Below are positions 35,327-43,389 of a stretch of DNA of 61,040 nucleotides, in pieces. The stretch is from contig CAYVCL010000005.1 of NCBI GenBank assembly GCA_964450185.1, positions 1-61,040 of the forward strand, in the 5' to 3' direction. Numbering within the stretch: the stretch's first letter is position 1; every line of letters starts with the position of its first letter. This stretch comes from RUG11237 sp964450185 (lineage in GTDB: Bacteria > Bacillota > Clostridia > Lachnospirales > Lachnospiraceae). The translations under genes and the position numbers were made by a program. The notes below the pieces were generated by a model. It searched no databases. It was not told where the DNA came from and saw only the letters and a list, made by a program, of their open reading frames with translations.

Positions 35327-35453
35327 TACCGGGTACTGGAAGCCATGCGGGAGAACCCCTTCGATTATTTCAATTTTATTACTCCATACCTAAAAAAATG
35401 CATATTTTGTACTGAAATTACATTACTTCCCGCATGGTGTCCAGTGCCCGGTA
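35327..35453. repeat. Imperfect 25-nt inverted repeat
   Basis: Arms 35327-35351 and 35429-35453 are reverse complements with three mismatches (conserved cores TACCGGG, ACTGGA and CCATGCGGG), separated by 77 nt. The stretch shows no convincing coding signal. Transcribed from the early promoter it would form a stable long hairpin directly upstream of the gene at 35480. Confidence 0.6.
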
Positions 35454-35479
35454 GTAGAAATAGAAAGGAAAGAGAAGGA

Positions 35480-35680
35480 ATGACAAAAGAAGTAGAAGAA
35501 TCCGTTGAGGAAACAATAAAAGCAATCAGCAGAGCAACAAGAGCGCATATAGAGCAAGGGAGTTATGAAAGGGCGATTCAATTAACAAATGCTTTGTCGG
35601 AATTGATAAAAGCTAAAGCAAATTGTCGACCTGAAAGCGTATATGGCGGATACAGTACAGCCGCTAGGATACGGTATTAA
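35480..35680 (+). CDS. Small helical early protein, 66 residues
   Basis: ATG 35480 preceded by GGAAAGAGAAGG. Sequence TKEVEESVEETIKAISRATR and QGSYERAIQLTNALSELIKAK suggest two to three amphipathic helices. An upstream-extended frame from 35261 exists but would include the inverted repeat. The 120 nt after it hold no gene. Function unknown. Confidence 0.65.
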   Translation: MTKEVEESVEETIKAISRATRAHIEQGSYERAIQLTNALSELIKAKANCRPESVYGGYSTAARIRY

Positions 35681-35800
35681 TCATTATGTTTTTCGATAAA
35701 TTCGAAAACCCAAATAAGTGTGCTGATCAATACATAAATTTATCCAACCGGAATTAGTACAATCTGACGTTACATAGATTTTAAGAAAGGAGATAAGGAA

Positions 35801-35992
35801 TTGGTAACAATGATGGAAAAAGTTAAAGAAGTCCGGCAGTATAATTTTCCGAATGCAACAGTAACAGTACGCATCCCGGATTTGACACCGGAAGAATATC
35901 AAAAGCGGCACCGAATATTAGAACGTGCGGCGGAAGAAATATTAAAAGAGAAGCAGGACGTAGAACGCAGAAATGCTGCAGTGCATAAGTAG
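35801..35992 (+). CDS. Small conserved phage protein, 63 residues
   Basis: TTG 35801 lies 8 nt after AAAGGAG. VRQYNFPNATVTVRIPDLTP then EEYQKRHRILERAAEEILKE: a beta-hairpin followed by a charged helix, a layout I associate with small Lachnospiraceae prophage proteins of unknown function. Confidence 0.7.
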   Translation: MVTMMEKVKEVRQYNFPNATVTVRIPDLTPEEYQKRHRILERAAEEILKEKQDVERRNAAVHK

Positions 35993-36001
35993 AGGAGAGA
36001 A

Positions 36002-36238
36002 ATGAAGGTAAATGATTACGGCGTGTCGGTAGGAATTAAGGAAAGAACTACTGTAAAAGAAATTTTGAAAAAAAGGGAAGCACAGTTAGAATATGTCCAA
36101 TTAAAGGACAAAAACGGATATCCGGTAGGAGATTGGACTGTTGGCACATGTAAAAGAATTTTAGGACACGAAGAAGTGGCTAGAGTGAAACCTATAAGTG
36201 AAAAAACAATAGAAATTCAGCTGGCGAATTTTTGTTAA
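36002..36238 (+). CDS. Hypothetical phage protein, 78 residues
   Basis: AGAGGAGAGAA precedes ATG 36002. The sequence includes KERTTVKEILKKREAQLEYV and KDKNGYPVGDWTVGTCKRIL, with no family I can name. It lies in a run of small co-directional early genes. Confidence 0.65.
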   Translation: MKVNDYGVSVGIKERTTVKEILKKREAQLEYVQLKDKNGYPVGDWTVGTCKRILGHEEVARVKPISEKTIEIQLANFC

Positions 36239-36264
36239 ACAAGAAAATTACAGGAGGAAATAGT

Positions 36265-36405
36265 ATGTGGGAAGAACCGCAATTAATAGAAATGGAACAG
36301 AGAGAAGTTGCACCGGTGCAACCAACAATAGGAGAATGCGAAAAATGTGAAGGTGTCCTTCTGAACGATGGTTTATTTATTGGCTATGAAAGGAAGGCAG
36401 GGTAA
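36265..36405 (+). CDS. Small CxxC protein carrying the 16-bp palindrome
   Basis: 46 residues, ATG 36265 after CAGGAGG. It has a CEKCEG metal-binding-like pair and contains palindrome GTTGCACCGGTGCAAC at 36307-36322, read as VAPVQ. The next gene overlaps its stop. Function unknown. Confidence 0.55.
   Translation: MWEEPQLIEMEQREVAPVQPTIGECEKCEGVLLNDGLFIGYERKAG
36307..36322. repeat. 16-bp palindrome, copy 1
   Basis: GTTGCACCGGTGCAAC, a perfect palindrome inside the 36265 gene. Other copies: 42330, 42811, 44380 and 56779. Confidence 0.8.
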
Positions 36406-36803
36406 TGATGAAGCAAAAGATTTTAGCAGTAGCCTTGGCTATGACCGGAATAACAGCAATGGCCGCAAGTGCAAGAGTAGTTGTAAAGGCGGAGCAGTTA
36501 GGACTATTTGGGAATTATAAAGAAATGGAGGCAACAGCCTATTGTGACGAAGGATTGTGTTATGACGAAACGATACCGGTAGAAGGTATTACCTGCGCCG
36601 CAGCCAAGCAGTACATAGGCAAGACATTTGTAATCTACGATGAAAACTGGACCTTAATAGGAATTTTCGAATGCCACGATACTGGTGGAGATTATCGGAT
36701 TAAGAATGGAACAGTAGTAGATATCTACACAGAAAATGCAGCAATCTGCAATGAATTTGGCAGGCAGAAGGTGTATGTGCAGATTGTAGATGCTGCAGGT
36801 TAG
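36405..36803 (+). CDS. Secreted 3D-domain (double-psi barrel) protein
   Basis: 132 residues. An N-terminal signal peptide (about 4-29) is followed by a 3D-like domain: MEATAYCDEGLC, ITCAAAKQYIGKTFVIYD, HDTGGDYRIKNGTVVDIY. The three Asp positions and the D-T-G-G motif match the 3D family, related to RlpA/YabE cell-wall proteins. The start overlaps the previous stop. It may modify or bind host peptidoglycan. Confidence 0.75.
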   Translation: MMKQKILAVALAMTGITAMAASARVVVKAEQLGLFGNYKEMEATAYCDEGLCYDETIPVEGITCAAAKQYIGKTFVIYDENWTLIGIFECHDTGGDYRIKNGTVVDIYTENAAICNEFGRQKVYVQIVDAAG

Positions 36804-36814
36804 GAGGAAAGAGA

Positions 36815-37030
36815 TTGAAGCAACCAAAGAAGTTAACCAGAGAGCAGAAAGAAATTGTATCAGCTCATGGACTGGTAGCAAACAACTGGATGTTTGTAGA
36901 GAGTGCGACCGAGAGCCACATAAAAGTAATTAACAAAACATCCGGAAAGATAAAGATTTTAGACATATATAAAAAACGGAATGCTTCCCCAACGCCGACC
37001 AAAGCAAAGAAGCATTCCAAACTCCTGTAA
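36815..37030 (+). CDS. Small conserved phage protein, 71 residues
   Basis: TTG 36815 after TAGGAGGAAAG. KKLTREQKEIVSAHGLVANN then WMFVESATESHIKVINKTSG: the LTRxQKxxVxxHGLxxxxW pattern is common in small prophage proteins of Clostridia; role unknown. Confidence 0.7.
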   Translation: MKQPKKLTREQKEIVSAHGLVANNWMFVESATESHIKVINKTSGKIKILDIYKKRNASPTPTKAKKHSKLL

Positions 37031-37079
37031 TTAATAAATAATTACGGGACAATTATACACCAAAATAGGAAAAAGAGCA

Positions 37080-37328
37080 ATGAAAGAAGAATTGGAGATT
37101 GCAAAGAAGGAAGCAAGAAGCTTTTCTGGACTGAAGCCGCCAAATAATGCAGTTCTGCTCGGAAAAGAACAAAAGAATAACGATACAATAAATTATTACA
37201 AAGATTTCGCCGGTAATTATTATTACGATACGGAGAACGGCAGAAAATTTGAACAGGAAATGCAGGAGAGGGTGAAGCGACGAGAGGAAGAAAAGAGAAG
37301 AAATAGAAGACGCGGGAAAATTGCATAG
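37080..37328 (+). CDS. Small basic phage protein, 82 residues
   Basis: ATG 37080. Charged helical N-terminus, a Tyr-rich middle (INYYKDFAGNYYYDTENG) and a very basic tail (RVKRREEEKRRNRRRGK). Possibly nucleic-acid binding; no family recognised. Confidence 0.6.
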   Translation: MKEELEIAKKEARSFSGLKPPNNAVLLGKEQKNNDTINYYKDFAGNYYYDTENGRKFEQEMQERVKRREEEKRRNRRRGKIA

Positions 37329-37339
37329 AAAACAAAAAT

Positions 37340-37363
37340 AGAGTGGCTCTGCAAAGCCACTCT
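37340..37363. terminator. Bidirectional hairpin after the early small genes
   Basis: AGAGTGGCT/AGCCACTCT (37340-37348 with 37355-37363). On the plus strand it is followed by AAAAAAT and preceded by A-runs; on the minus strand ATTTTTGTTTT follows, so the T-tract favours minus-strand termination. The following 150 nt hold no gene. Confidence 0.55.
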
Positions 37364-37511
37364 AAAAAATACCTCAAAATGAAATATAAGATATATAAAT
37401 TATATCATTTCTGAGATATGCAGTCAATGAAAAAAACTGAGAAAATAGGGGGATTTGAAGCCCCTACGCTACACAATAAGTATATTAAACTTAGATACAG
37501 AGGTGATAATT

Positions 37512-38231
37512 TTGTACGAAAAAGTAGAGTACGATATGGACTGGGTAATAGAGGTTGAAAACAGGTATCCATGGAGATGGGGAGCACCGGGAATAAAAAG
37601 GCAGCCAAGGAGGAAGAAAACCCCAGAAGAAATTGCAAGACAGAATCAGAGGAATCGTGAAAAGTACCTACAACGATTGATAATTACAAATTTTAGAAAA
37701 GGCGATTGGCATTTGGTATTAAAGTACAGACCAAAGGACCAACCAGATACATGGGAAGAAGCTAAAAAGCGTGTCAAGAAGTTTATAGACCGGATGAGGG
37801 CAAAGTATAAAAAAGCCGGAATCCCATTTAAGTGGATAATGATTACAGAACGCGGAAAAAGAGGACGAGCCTTCCACCACCATCTGATTATTCAGGATGC
37901 GGCGGCTCTGAACACAATGAAACTGGTAAAAGAGCTCTGGCAGTATGGAAATACATGGTGGACGGACTTATATGAAGATGGAGAATATAAAAAACTGGCA
38001 GAGTATATTGTGAAAAAAGAAACGAAAGATGAGGATGAATGGTGCAGTTATTCCAGAAGCCGCAATTTAAAGAAACCAAAGAAAAAGAAAAAAAGAATGT
38101 TTAGGAAGCGTTGGCCGGAAGAACCGAAGCCGAAAAAGGGATATTACATAGTAAAAGAATCTATTGTAAACGGAGAAAATCCGGTAACGAAATATCCGTA
38201 CCAAAAGTATACCATGAGGAGGCTGGATTGA
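37512..38231 (+). CDS. HUH-type replication-associated protein
   Basis: 239 residues from TTG 37512, which follows AGAGGTGATAA. A conserved GDWHLVLKYRP segment, then a KWIMITERGKRGRAFHHHLIIQ segment with an H-rich HUH-like motif, and a later EYIVKKETKDEDEWCSYSRSRNL with candidate Tyr. These are features of rolling-circle Rep-like proteins found in Clostridia phages. It may initiate replication of the element. An upstream start at 37455 lacks a ribosome site. Confidence 0.7.
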   Translation: MYEKVEYDMDWVIEVENRYPWRWGAPGIKRQPRRKKTPEEIARQNQRNREKYLQRLIITNFRKGDWHLVLKYRPKDQPDTWEEAKKRVKKFIDRMRAKYKKAGIPFKWIMITERGKRGRAFHHHLIIQDAAALNTMKLVKELWQYGNTWWTDLYEDGEYKKLAEYIVKKETKDEDEWCSYSRSRNLKKPKKKKKRMFRKRWPEEPKPKKGYYIVKESIVNGENPVTKYPYQKYTMRRLD

Positions 38232-38686
38232 AATTGTTTGAGGTGAATGTTTATATTGCGACCACATGGACGAGCCCAGCGCAGAAAAACGGAAAAGTTA
38301 TGTGGCTTGTGGAATTTATAAAAAAGGACAATACCCCAGAAACGAGAGAAGGAATATTGATGATAGAAGGAACAGAAATGGAAGCGATACTGGCTGGATT
38401 AAAAACGGCAATTTCCATTCTGACAAAAAGTTGCTCCGTTAGAGGCTTTATGCGGAAAAACGGAGTTTTGAATGCCTATCAAAACGACTGGATTTCAAAG
38501 TGGAAAGAGAACGATTTCAAAAATTCCAAGGGCGAGGACATAAAACACAAGGGAAAATGGCAAGAATTGTTAAAAATACTGGAAAAACATGAATATAGCA
38601 TAGAGGAAGGCTTGGGAGAATACGCAATGTACATGGACAGTAAAATGACGAAAAACGTTGATTTTCCTCTAAATGAGGAGGCGTGA
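38228..38686 (+). CDS. RNase H-fold protein, probably inactive
   Basis: 152 residues, TTG 38228 after GAGGAGG, overlapping the Rep stop. The layout resembles RNase HI: N-terminal beta strands, EMEAILAGLKTAISIL (helix with the conserved Glu), and YQNDWISKWKENDFKNSKG followed by KGKWQELLKIL. The Asp residues of the DEDD site are not visible at the first strand (VYIATTW) or fourth strand (VRGFMRKNG), so it is probably non-catalytic. Confidence 0.55.
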   Translation: MKLFEVNVYIATTWTSPAQKNGKVMWLVEFIKKDNTPETREGILMIEGTEMEAILAGLKTAISILTKSCSVRGFMRKNGVLNAYQNDWISKWKENDFKNSKGEDIKHKGKWQELLKILEKHEYSIEEGLGEYAMYMDSKMTKNVDFPLNEEA

Positions 38687-38690
38687 GTGG

Positions 38691-38957
38691 GTGGCAGAGT
38701 ACAGAAAGAAATGTATAGTATGCAATAAAGAATTTATAACGAACAAAAGGCACAAGAAGACCTGCGACAGTGTGTGCAGCAAAGCAAACCACAGGCGCTT
38801 GAATAAGGAAAATAGAAAAAGAAGAAAAACGCAAGAAGTACGAAGAGAAAAAAGAGTGAAAAAGAAAGAGATAAGCGAGCTGGCAAGAATCGAACAACTG
38901 GCACGCCAACATGGAATGACATACGGAAATTACGTAGGAATTGTTGAGAAAGGATGA
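38691..38957 (+). CDS. Zinc-finger-like basic protein
   Basis: 88 residues from GTG 38691, 9 nt after GAGGAGG (ATG 38673 is upstream in frame). CIVCNKEFITNKRHKKTCDSVC forms a C-x2-C...C-x3-C treble-clef pattern, followed by a long basic helix and a C-terminal ARQHGMTYGNYVG motif common in Lachnospiraceae phage proteins. Likely nucleic-acid binding. Confidence 0.65.
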   Translation: MAEYRKKCIVCNKEFITNKRHKKTCDSVCSKANHRRLNKENRKRRKTQEVRREKRVKKKEISELARIEQLARQHGMTYGNYVGIVEKG

Positions 38958-38962
38958 TGAAG

Positions 38963-39457
38963 ATGTACGAAAAATTTGGAGAATTTGATAACGTAGAAGA
39001 ATTAAACAAAGCAGCAGCAGGTTTCTTGGCCGAGGGGGATTTTAAATCTCTAAGAGAACTTGCGGAAGAAAACGGATTGGATGGAGAAGATGCAGAGGAC
39101 TATATTACCGGAGATATTCCGGAGTTTGCAACCGTTTTTAGTGCAGCCATGGGAAAATTAGACCTGGAGGAAAAAGAGATAAATAAAAAGAGTGCAATCG
39201 AGAAGATGCCATTACTGGTAATACACAATATGACAAAAGGAATGTGTACAGACGAAACCATAGCAGCGGCAGTGATGGGGAAAGGCAAGAGAATAGAAGC
39301 AATCTATGGGTTAATGCGAAAAGCGGCACAAAAGCACAAAAGCGGTGGAACAGGAATCTGCTGCGGAACAGACAGAGAACTTTGTAATGTCATCCGGGCA
39401 TATTACACCGAAGGCGAAAAGAAGGCAGCGACAGTGATAGAAAATCTGTACAAGTAA
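38963..39457 (+). CDS. PcfK-like / AcrIIA9-like protein
   Basis: 164 residues from ATG 38963 (ATG 38954 and 38957 are alternatives). The N-terminal part (MYEKFGEFDNVEELNKAAAG) is common in Lachnospiraceae prophages; the C-terminal part (VMGKGKRIEAIYGLMRKAAQ ... RELCNVIRAYYTE) resembles PcfK-like proteins, a group to which the anti-Cas9 protein AcrIIA9 is reported to be related. It precedes PcfJ-like genes, the usual PcfK-PcfJ pairing. Anti-CRISPR activity is speculative. Confidence 0.5.
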   Translation: MYEKFGEFDNVEELNKAAAGFLAEGDFKSLRELAEENGLDGEDAEDYITGDIPEFATVFSAAMGKLDLEEKEINKKSAIEKMPLLVIHNMTKGMCTDETIAAAVMGKGKRIEAIYGLMRKAAQKHKSGGTGICCGTDRELCNVIRAYYTEGEKKAATVIENLYK

Positions 39458-39468
39458 GGGAGGCACAC

Positions 39469-40887
39469 ATGAATAAAAGAGAATTGCTTAAACTCCCATG
39501 CACAGCCCCGAAGTGGATGATAGAAAAAGCAGAAACATACACAAAAGATACGTTTCTGCTGAGAAGAAAATTCGGCTCCGTAAGCACATACGAAATTTAT
39601 TTAAAAAGAGAACTGCTTGCGGGTGACACTGTACCGACATTTATTATATTCCGAACCAAGAATGACTGGATAAATTATAGTCCAAAAGAGGGACGGTGGA
39701 CAAAAGCAAAGTTTGAAAACGCAACGATAGAGGTAAGAGAAAGTGGAAGGGTGTACTGGAGCGTATTTTATACGGTGGGCCAGTACAAAATCCTGAGAAA
39801 TCTTAGAAGATGGCAGAATAAAATTGGTGAAAAGCGTCTAAAGGAAAGAAGACGCAAGGAAAGAGAAAAAATAGACGGAATAATGCGAAAAGTCCCGGAA
39901 CTGCCGCCGGATTTCGATAATTTTATAGAAAACGACCTGATGAAACAGGCGAACTACATAATCTATAACAGGAAAGAAAACAAAGCATATTGTACAAAGT
40001 GCAAGGTAAATTACACACTGGAAGAACTTGAAATAAAAAACAATACAAAGACAACGCATATGGGGGATTACCAGTGTTGCCCATACTGCAATAATTGGCT
40101 AAAGCAGCTATCCAACGGCATGAGCAGAACAAGAAAAGGCTTTACGTATGGAACAGAGGTGATGCAGAACTATGAAAACGGTGTCGTGGTAAGAGAATTT
40201 ACGGTATACAGAGATTTTGTAAGAAATGACACTGACATGAAAACTGAGTACTACGAGATACACAGATACATATTTACGCCAAAGGGTGCGCGGCAATATG
40301 AGTATGTATATACAGACGAAGCTGAAAGAAGGGTATGGGTAGACAGAACAGATAAAAACTTTAAAATCATAGGCAGAGAAGATGGAAAGTATTACCCGCA
40401 AAGTGTAAAAGAGATAATAGAAAAATCCGGTCTGTACTATGAAGGACTGGGTGAACTATTGCAGGCACAGGTAGATAAACGAACGTATGCAACAGGATTA
40501 GAGCGTCCTCTAGATAGATTATCAAGAAAGCCGTACATAGAACAGTTGGTAAAATCCGGTTTGCATGAAATAGCAAGCCTAGAGCTGGAAAACGCGCACA
40601 ACACAAGATACACAGTAAATGTAAAAGAAACAAAACTAACAAAAATGCTAGGTATAAACAAGGCAGAACTTAAAATACTTAGGGAACAGAAGAACCAAGG
40701 GACTACACTTGAAGTAATGCAGGAATATCACGACAACAACAGAGTGCCAACGCAAGAGTTGATAGAAACCGTAGTTACTGCTTGCACTAAAAGGGAAATC
40801 AATATAAGGGACATCGGAATGCTAATAGAGAAAGGTGTCGGAGAACAAAAGGTTCTTGCCTACGTAAAAGAACAGGGATTTGTTTAA
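39469..40887 (+). CDS. PcfJ-like protein, N-terminal part
   Basis: 472 residues. A zinc ribbon is visible (CTKCKVNYTLEELE ... CCPYCNNWL, about 178-209), followed by the long PcfJ-type helical region. The frame stops at TAA 40885, but the -1 frame continues at once with LTDFIDHLELMEKLGIPRKK, the sequence expected next in full-length PcfJ-like proteins. Either a frameshift mutation or programmed -1 shifting separates the two parts. Confidence 0.7.
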   Translation: MNKRELLKLPCTAPKWMIEKAETYTKDTFLLRRKFGSVSTYEIYLKRELLAGDTVPTFIIFRTKNDWINYSPKEGRWTKAKFENATIEVRESGRVYWSVFYTVGQYKILRNLRRWQNKIGEKRLKERRRKEREKIDGIMRKVPELPPDFDNFIENDLMKQANYIIYNRKENKAYCTKCKVNYTLEELEIKNNTKTTHMGDYQCCPYCNNWLKQLSNGMSRTRKGFTYGTEVMQNYENGVVVREFTVYRDFVRNDTDMKTEYYEIHRYIFTPKGARQYEYVYTDEAERRVWVDRTDKNFKIIGREDGKYYPQSVKEIIEKSGLYYEGLGELLQAQVDKRTYATGLERPLDRLSRKPYIEQLVKSGLHEIASLELENAHNTRYTVNVKETKLTKMLGINKAELKILREQKNQGTTLEVMQEYHDNNRVPTQELIETVVTACTKREINIRDIGMLIEKGVGEQKVLAYVKEQGFV

Positions 40888-40904
40888 CGGACTTTATCGA
40901 CCAC

Positions 40905-41426
40905 TTGGAATTAATGGAAAAACTTGGAATACCCCGTAAGAAAAACAATATTTATCCAAAAGATTTTGAAAAATTCCATCAAGATGAAATCGAAGAAGAA
41001 CTGTTAAGAGAGGGAAACAAAATATCGAACAAAACAAACGCAGAGTTTCAAAAAACTTATGCGAGATGGAAAAAGATAATTAAAAAGCAAAAAGTAACAA
41101 CAACGGATGGAAGATATCAATGCATTCTCCCAGAAAGTGCAGTGGATATCAAGATAGAAGGAAGATGTCAGCATCATTGTGTCGGCGGTTACGTTGACGC
41201 AGCCGCAAGAGGAGCAACATTAATATTCTACATCCGGGAACAAAAAGAGCAGCGGTTGTACACGGCAGAGTATAAGAATGGGGAATTAATACAGGTGCGG
41301 GCAAGGTATAACGCGAACCCGACACTGGAGGCGAGAAAACTTGCGGAACAATTTGCTAGGGAGCTGGCAGCGGCAGAAGAAAAAGAAGCAAAGAAGAATA
41401 AGAAACAGATGGCAAAGGCAGTATAG
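40905..41426 (+). CDS. PcfJ-like protein, C-terminal part in -1 frame
   Basis: 173 residues as an open frame from TTG 40905, but no ribosome binding site precedes it. It holds the conserved PcfJ core DIKIEGRCQHHCVGGYVDAA and TLIFYIREQKEQRLYTAEYK, with the HHCVGxY motif. The frame is open from upstream of the preceding stop, so it is best read as the continuation of the 39469 gene. Confidence 0.65.
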   Translation: MELMEKLGIPRKKNNIYPKDFEKFHQDEIEEELLREGNKISNKTNAEFQKTYARWKKIIKKQKVTTTDGRYQCILPESAVDIKIEGRCQHHCVGGYVDAAARGATLIFYIREQKEQRLYTAEYKNGELIQVRARYNANPTLEARKLAEQFARELAAAEEKEAKKNKKQMAKAV

Positions 41427-41435
41427 GAGGAGAAC

Positions 41436-43037
41436 ATGGAAGAAATTCAAACAAAAATAGCAACCAAAGAAATAGTAGCACAGGAAACCTATGAGGACTT
41501 CAAACAAACGTTGCAAACAGAGTTACGAAAGAACATGGAGGGTTTTATAAAAATCGGTTATCTGCTAAAAGTAGCACGAGATACAGATGTTTTGCATAAA
41601 TCCGGTTATAAAAGCGTAACGGAGTTTGCGGCAGCGGAATACGGACTGACCAAGGACGTTGTAAGCCGCTATATCGCCATAAACGACCGTTATTCGGAAA
41701 ATGGATATGGAGAGAAGCTTAAAGAAGAATACAGCCGGTTCGGGGTAGCAAAACTGGCAGAAATGCTGACATTATCAGACGAAGTAATAGAGAGCCTAAG
41801 CCCACAGCTTACAAGAACGGAGATACAGGAGATTAAGAAAGAAATCAAGGAAGAAGAAAAGATAACTGACCTTGAAGTCATGATGGAATCAATGCAACCG
41901 ACAGAACGTCCGGCATTCGATACGCTGGCAGAAGATGCCTTATACCAGTACTTAAAAGAAAATAAAGAGGAGTTCAGAAAAATCTTTGAAGTAATGGAGA
42001 AAGGTGGAAAGTACGAGGAAGTAACAGAAAAGCTTTTGGATATCATCGCACCGAGCGGAGTTGTTGCCAAAACAACAAGAATCCCGGGAAAAGGCAAAAT
42101 TATGATATCCATAAGGGGGAAAGATGAAAACATAGACTTCCTGAACGTGCGAAACAATGAAAAAGAGAGCCATGATTGGAAAACGATAGCCACATTTCTT
42201 GATGAAATGTTAAGCTGTACGGAACATAGTACCAATGCGGAAGAAACGTATGAGGAACTGTACGGAGTGTCATTCAATACACAGGAAGAGAAAGCGGAAC
42301 ATTTAGGGGAAATAAAGGAAAAACCGGAAGTTGCACCGGCGCAACAGGCAGAAAACAAGAATATTGTTATAACTGAAACGAAAAACAAAGATATTGCGGG
42401 CGAAGCAGCGGAAGAAACAGGTATAGAGCCTGTAGCAGAGTTCGCGAAGTCAGAGCTGGAAACAGAAGTGGAAAAGGTAACCGGAGAAGTAGTAGAGAAA
42501 ACCTCGGATTTAGAGGAAATAAAGGAAAAATCAGCAATTGCTTTTATAAAACGCTATACCACAAGGCTGGAAGCTTCTGAAAATATGCGTGATGAGGTGT
42601 TCGCTATACTTGATAAGGTACATAAAAGTGAATGGATTTTTGAACATAACGGTGAAGACATTTTCGTCATAGAAACAGCGGGATACTTGAAATTACGATG
42701 GAGAGGAGAAGAAATAACCACATTCCACTGGGCGGACTTCTACGAACTTATGCATAAGGTGTATTGGAAAGAAGATTACATAACCCCAGTGGAAGGAGAA
42801 AAAACCGAAAGTTGCACCGGTGCAACCGAAGAACAGGTGGAAGGTCAGGCTGCAATAGAAGATTATCCGGAATATTTACCGGAAGGCACAAAAAGCAACA
42901 TGGAAATCTGGCAGGAGATAAAGGAAGATGTAAGGACAAGAATGGAATCTATTACAAAAGCAATGGCAGAGGATAACTACAACCTGCTTAAATGGGATGC
43001 TAAAAAACTCGTAGAGCTAATGGAGGCAATCCGATGA
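41436..43037 (+). CDS. Large phage protein with helix-turn-helix-like N-terminus
   Basis: 533 residues, AGGAGGAG before ATG 41436. The N-terminal domain (FIKIGYLLKVARDT, SGYKSVTEFAAAEYGLTKDVVSRYIAINDRYSE) suggests DNA binding and recurs in Lachnospiraceae prophages; the middle is charged and helical, and a second domain (about 365-445, IKRYTTRLEASENMRDEVFA) follows a disordered linker. Two copies of the 16-bp palindrome lie in its linkers, read as VAPAQ and SCTGAT. Function unknown; replication or partition is plausible. Confidence 0.65.
   Translation: MEEIQTKIATKEIVAQETYEDFKQTLQTELRKNMEGFIKIGYLLKVARDTDVLHKSGYKSVTEFAAAEYGLTKDVVSRYIAINDRYSENGYGEKLKEEYSRFGVAKLAEMLTLSDEVIESLSPQLTRTEIQEIKKEIKEEEKITDLEVMMESMQPTERPAFDTLAEDALYQYLKENKEEFRKIFEVMEKGGKYEEVTEKLLDIIAPSGVVAKTTRIPGKGKIMISIRGKDENIDFLNVRNNEKESHDWKTIATFLDEMLSCTEHSTNAEETYEELYGVSFNTQEEKAEHLGEIKEKPEVAPAQQAENKNIVITETKNKDIAGEAAEETGIEPVAEFAKSELETEVEKVTGEVVEKTSDLEEIKEKSAIAFIKRYTTRLEASENMRDEVFAILDKVHKSEWIFEHNGEDIFVIETAGYLKLRWRGEEITTFHWADFYELMHKVYWKEDYITPVEGEKTESCTGATEEQVEGQAAIEDYPEYLPEGTKSNMEIWQEIKEDVRTRMESITKAMAEDNYNLLKWDAKKLVELMEAIR
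42330..42345. repeat. 16-bp palindrome, copy 2 (one mismatch)
   Basis: GTTGCACCGGCGCAAC, one base from the perfect palindrome, in an inter-domain linker of the 41436 gene, read as VAPAQ. Confidence 0.75.
42811..42826. repeat. 16-bp palindrome, copy 3
   Basis: GTTGCACCGGTGCAAC in the second linker of the 41436 gene, read in a different frame from copies 1 and 2 (SCTGAT). Confidence 0.8.
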
Positions 43038-43378
43038 AAAAAAGCACAAGAGCAAGAGAATTTTCCACAAAAACAAGAGAAGTAATTATAGAGCGTGACA
43101 AAATGAGCTGTATCTTTTGCAAAATGAATTATCACATGAAAAGCACCACACAAGTCGGTTACATAATAAAAAGCATAATGCATTACATACCAAGGTCCAA
43201 AGGAGGTCTTGGTATCGAACAGAACGGAGCAATCGGCTGCCAGTACCACCATGAGCTGCTAGATAACGGCAACAAAGGTTTAAGAGGAGAAATGCTAGAG
43301 TTATTTAAAGAATACCTGCAGGAGCATTACCCAGACTGGAACGAAGAAGAGTTAATTTATAAAAAATACAATTTTTAG
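43034..43378 (+). CDS. HNH-like endonuclease
   Basis: 114 residues overlapping the previous gene by 4 nt. Cysteine pair CIFC, then MHYIPRSKGGLGIEQNGAIGCQYHHELLDNG, an HNH-like beta-beta-alpha-metal pattern with H-Y-x-P in place of D-H-x-x-P. Such enzymes in phage replication blocks act in packaging or recombination. Activity is uncertain because the first HNH His context is unusual. Confidence 0.7.
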   Translation: MKKSTRAREFSTKTREVIIERDKMSCIFCKMNYHMKSTTQVGYIIKSIMHYIPRSKGGLGIEQNGAIGCQYHHELLDNGNKGLRGEMLELFKEYLQEHYPDWNEEELIYKKYNF

Positions 43379-43389
43379 GAGGAAAAAAC

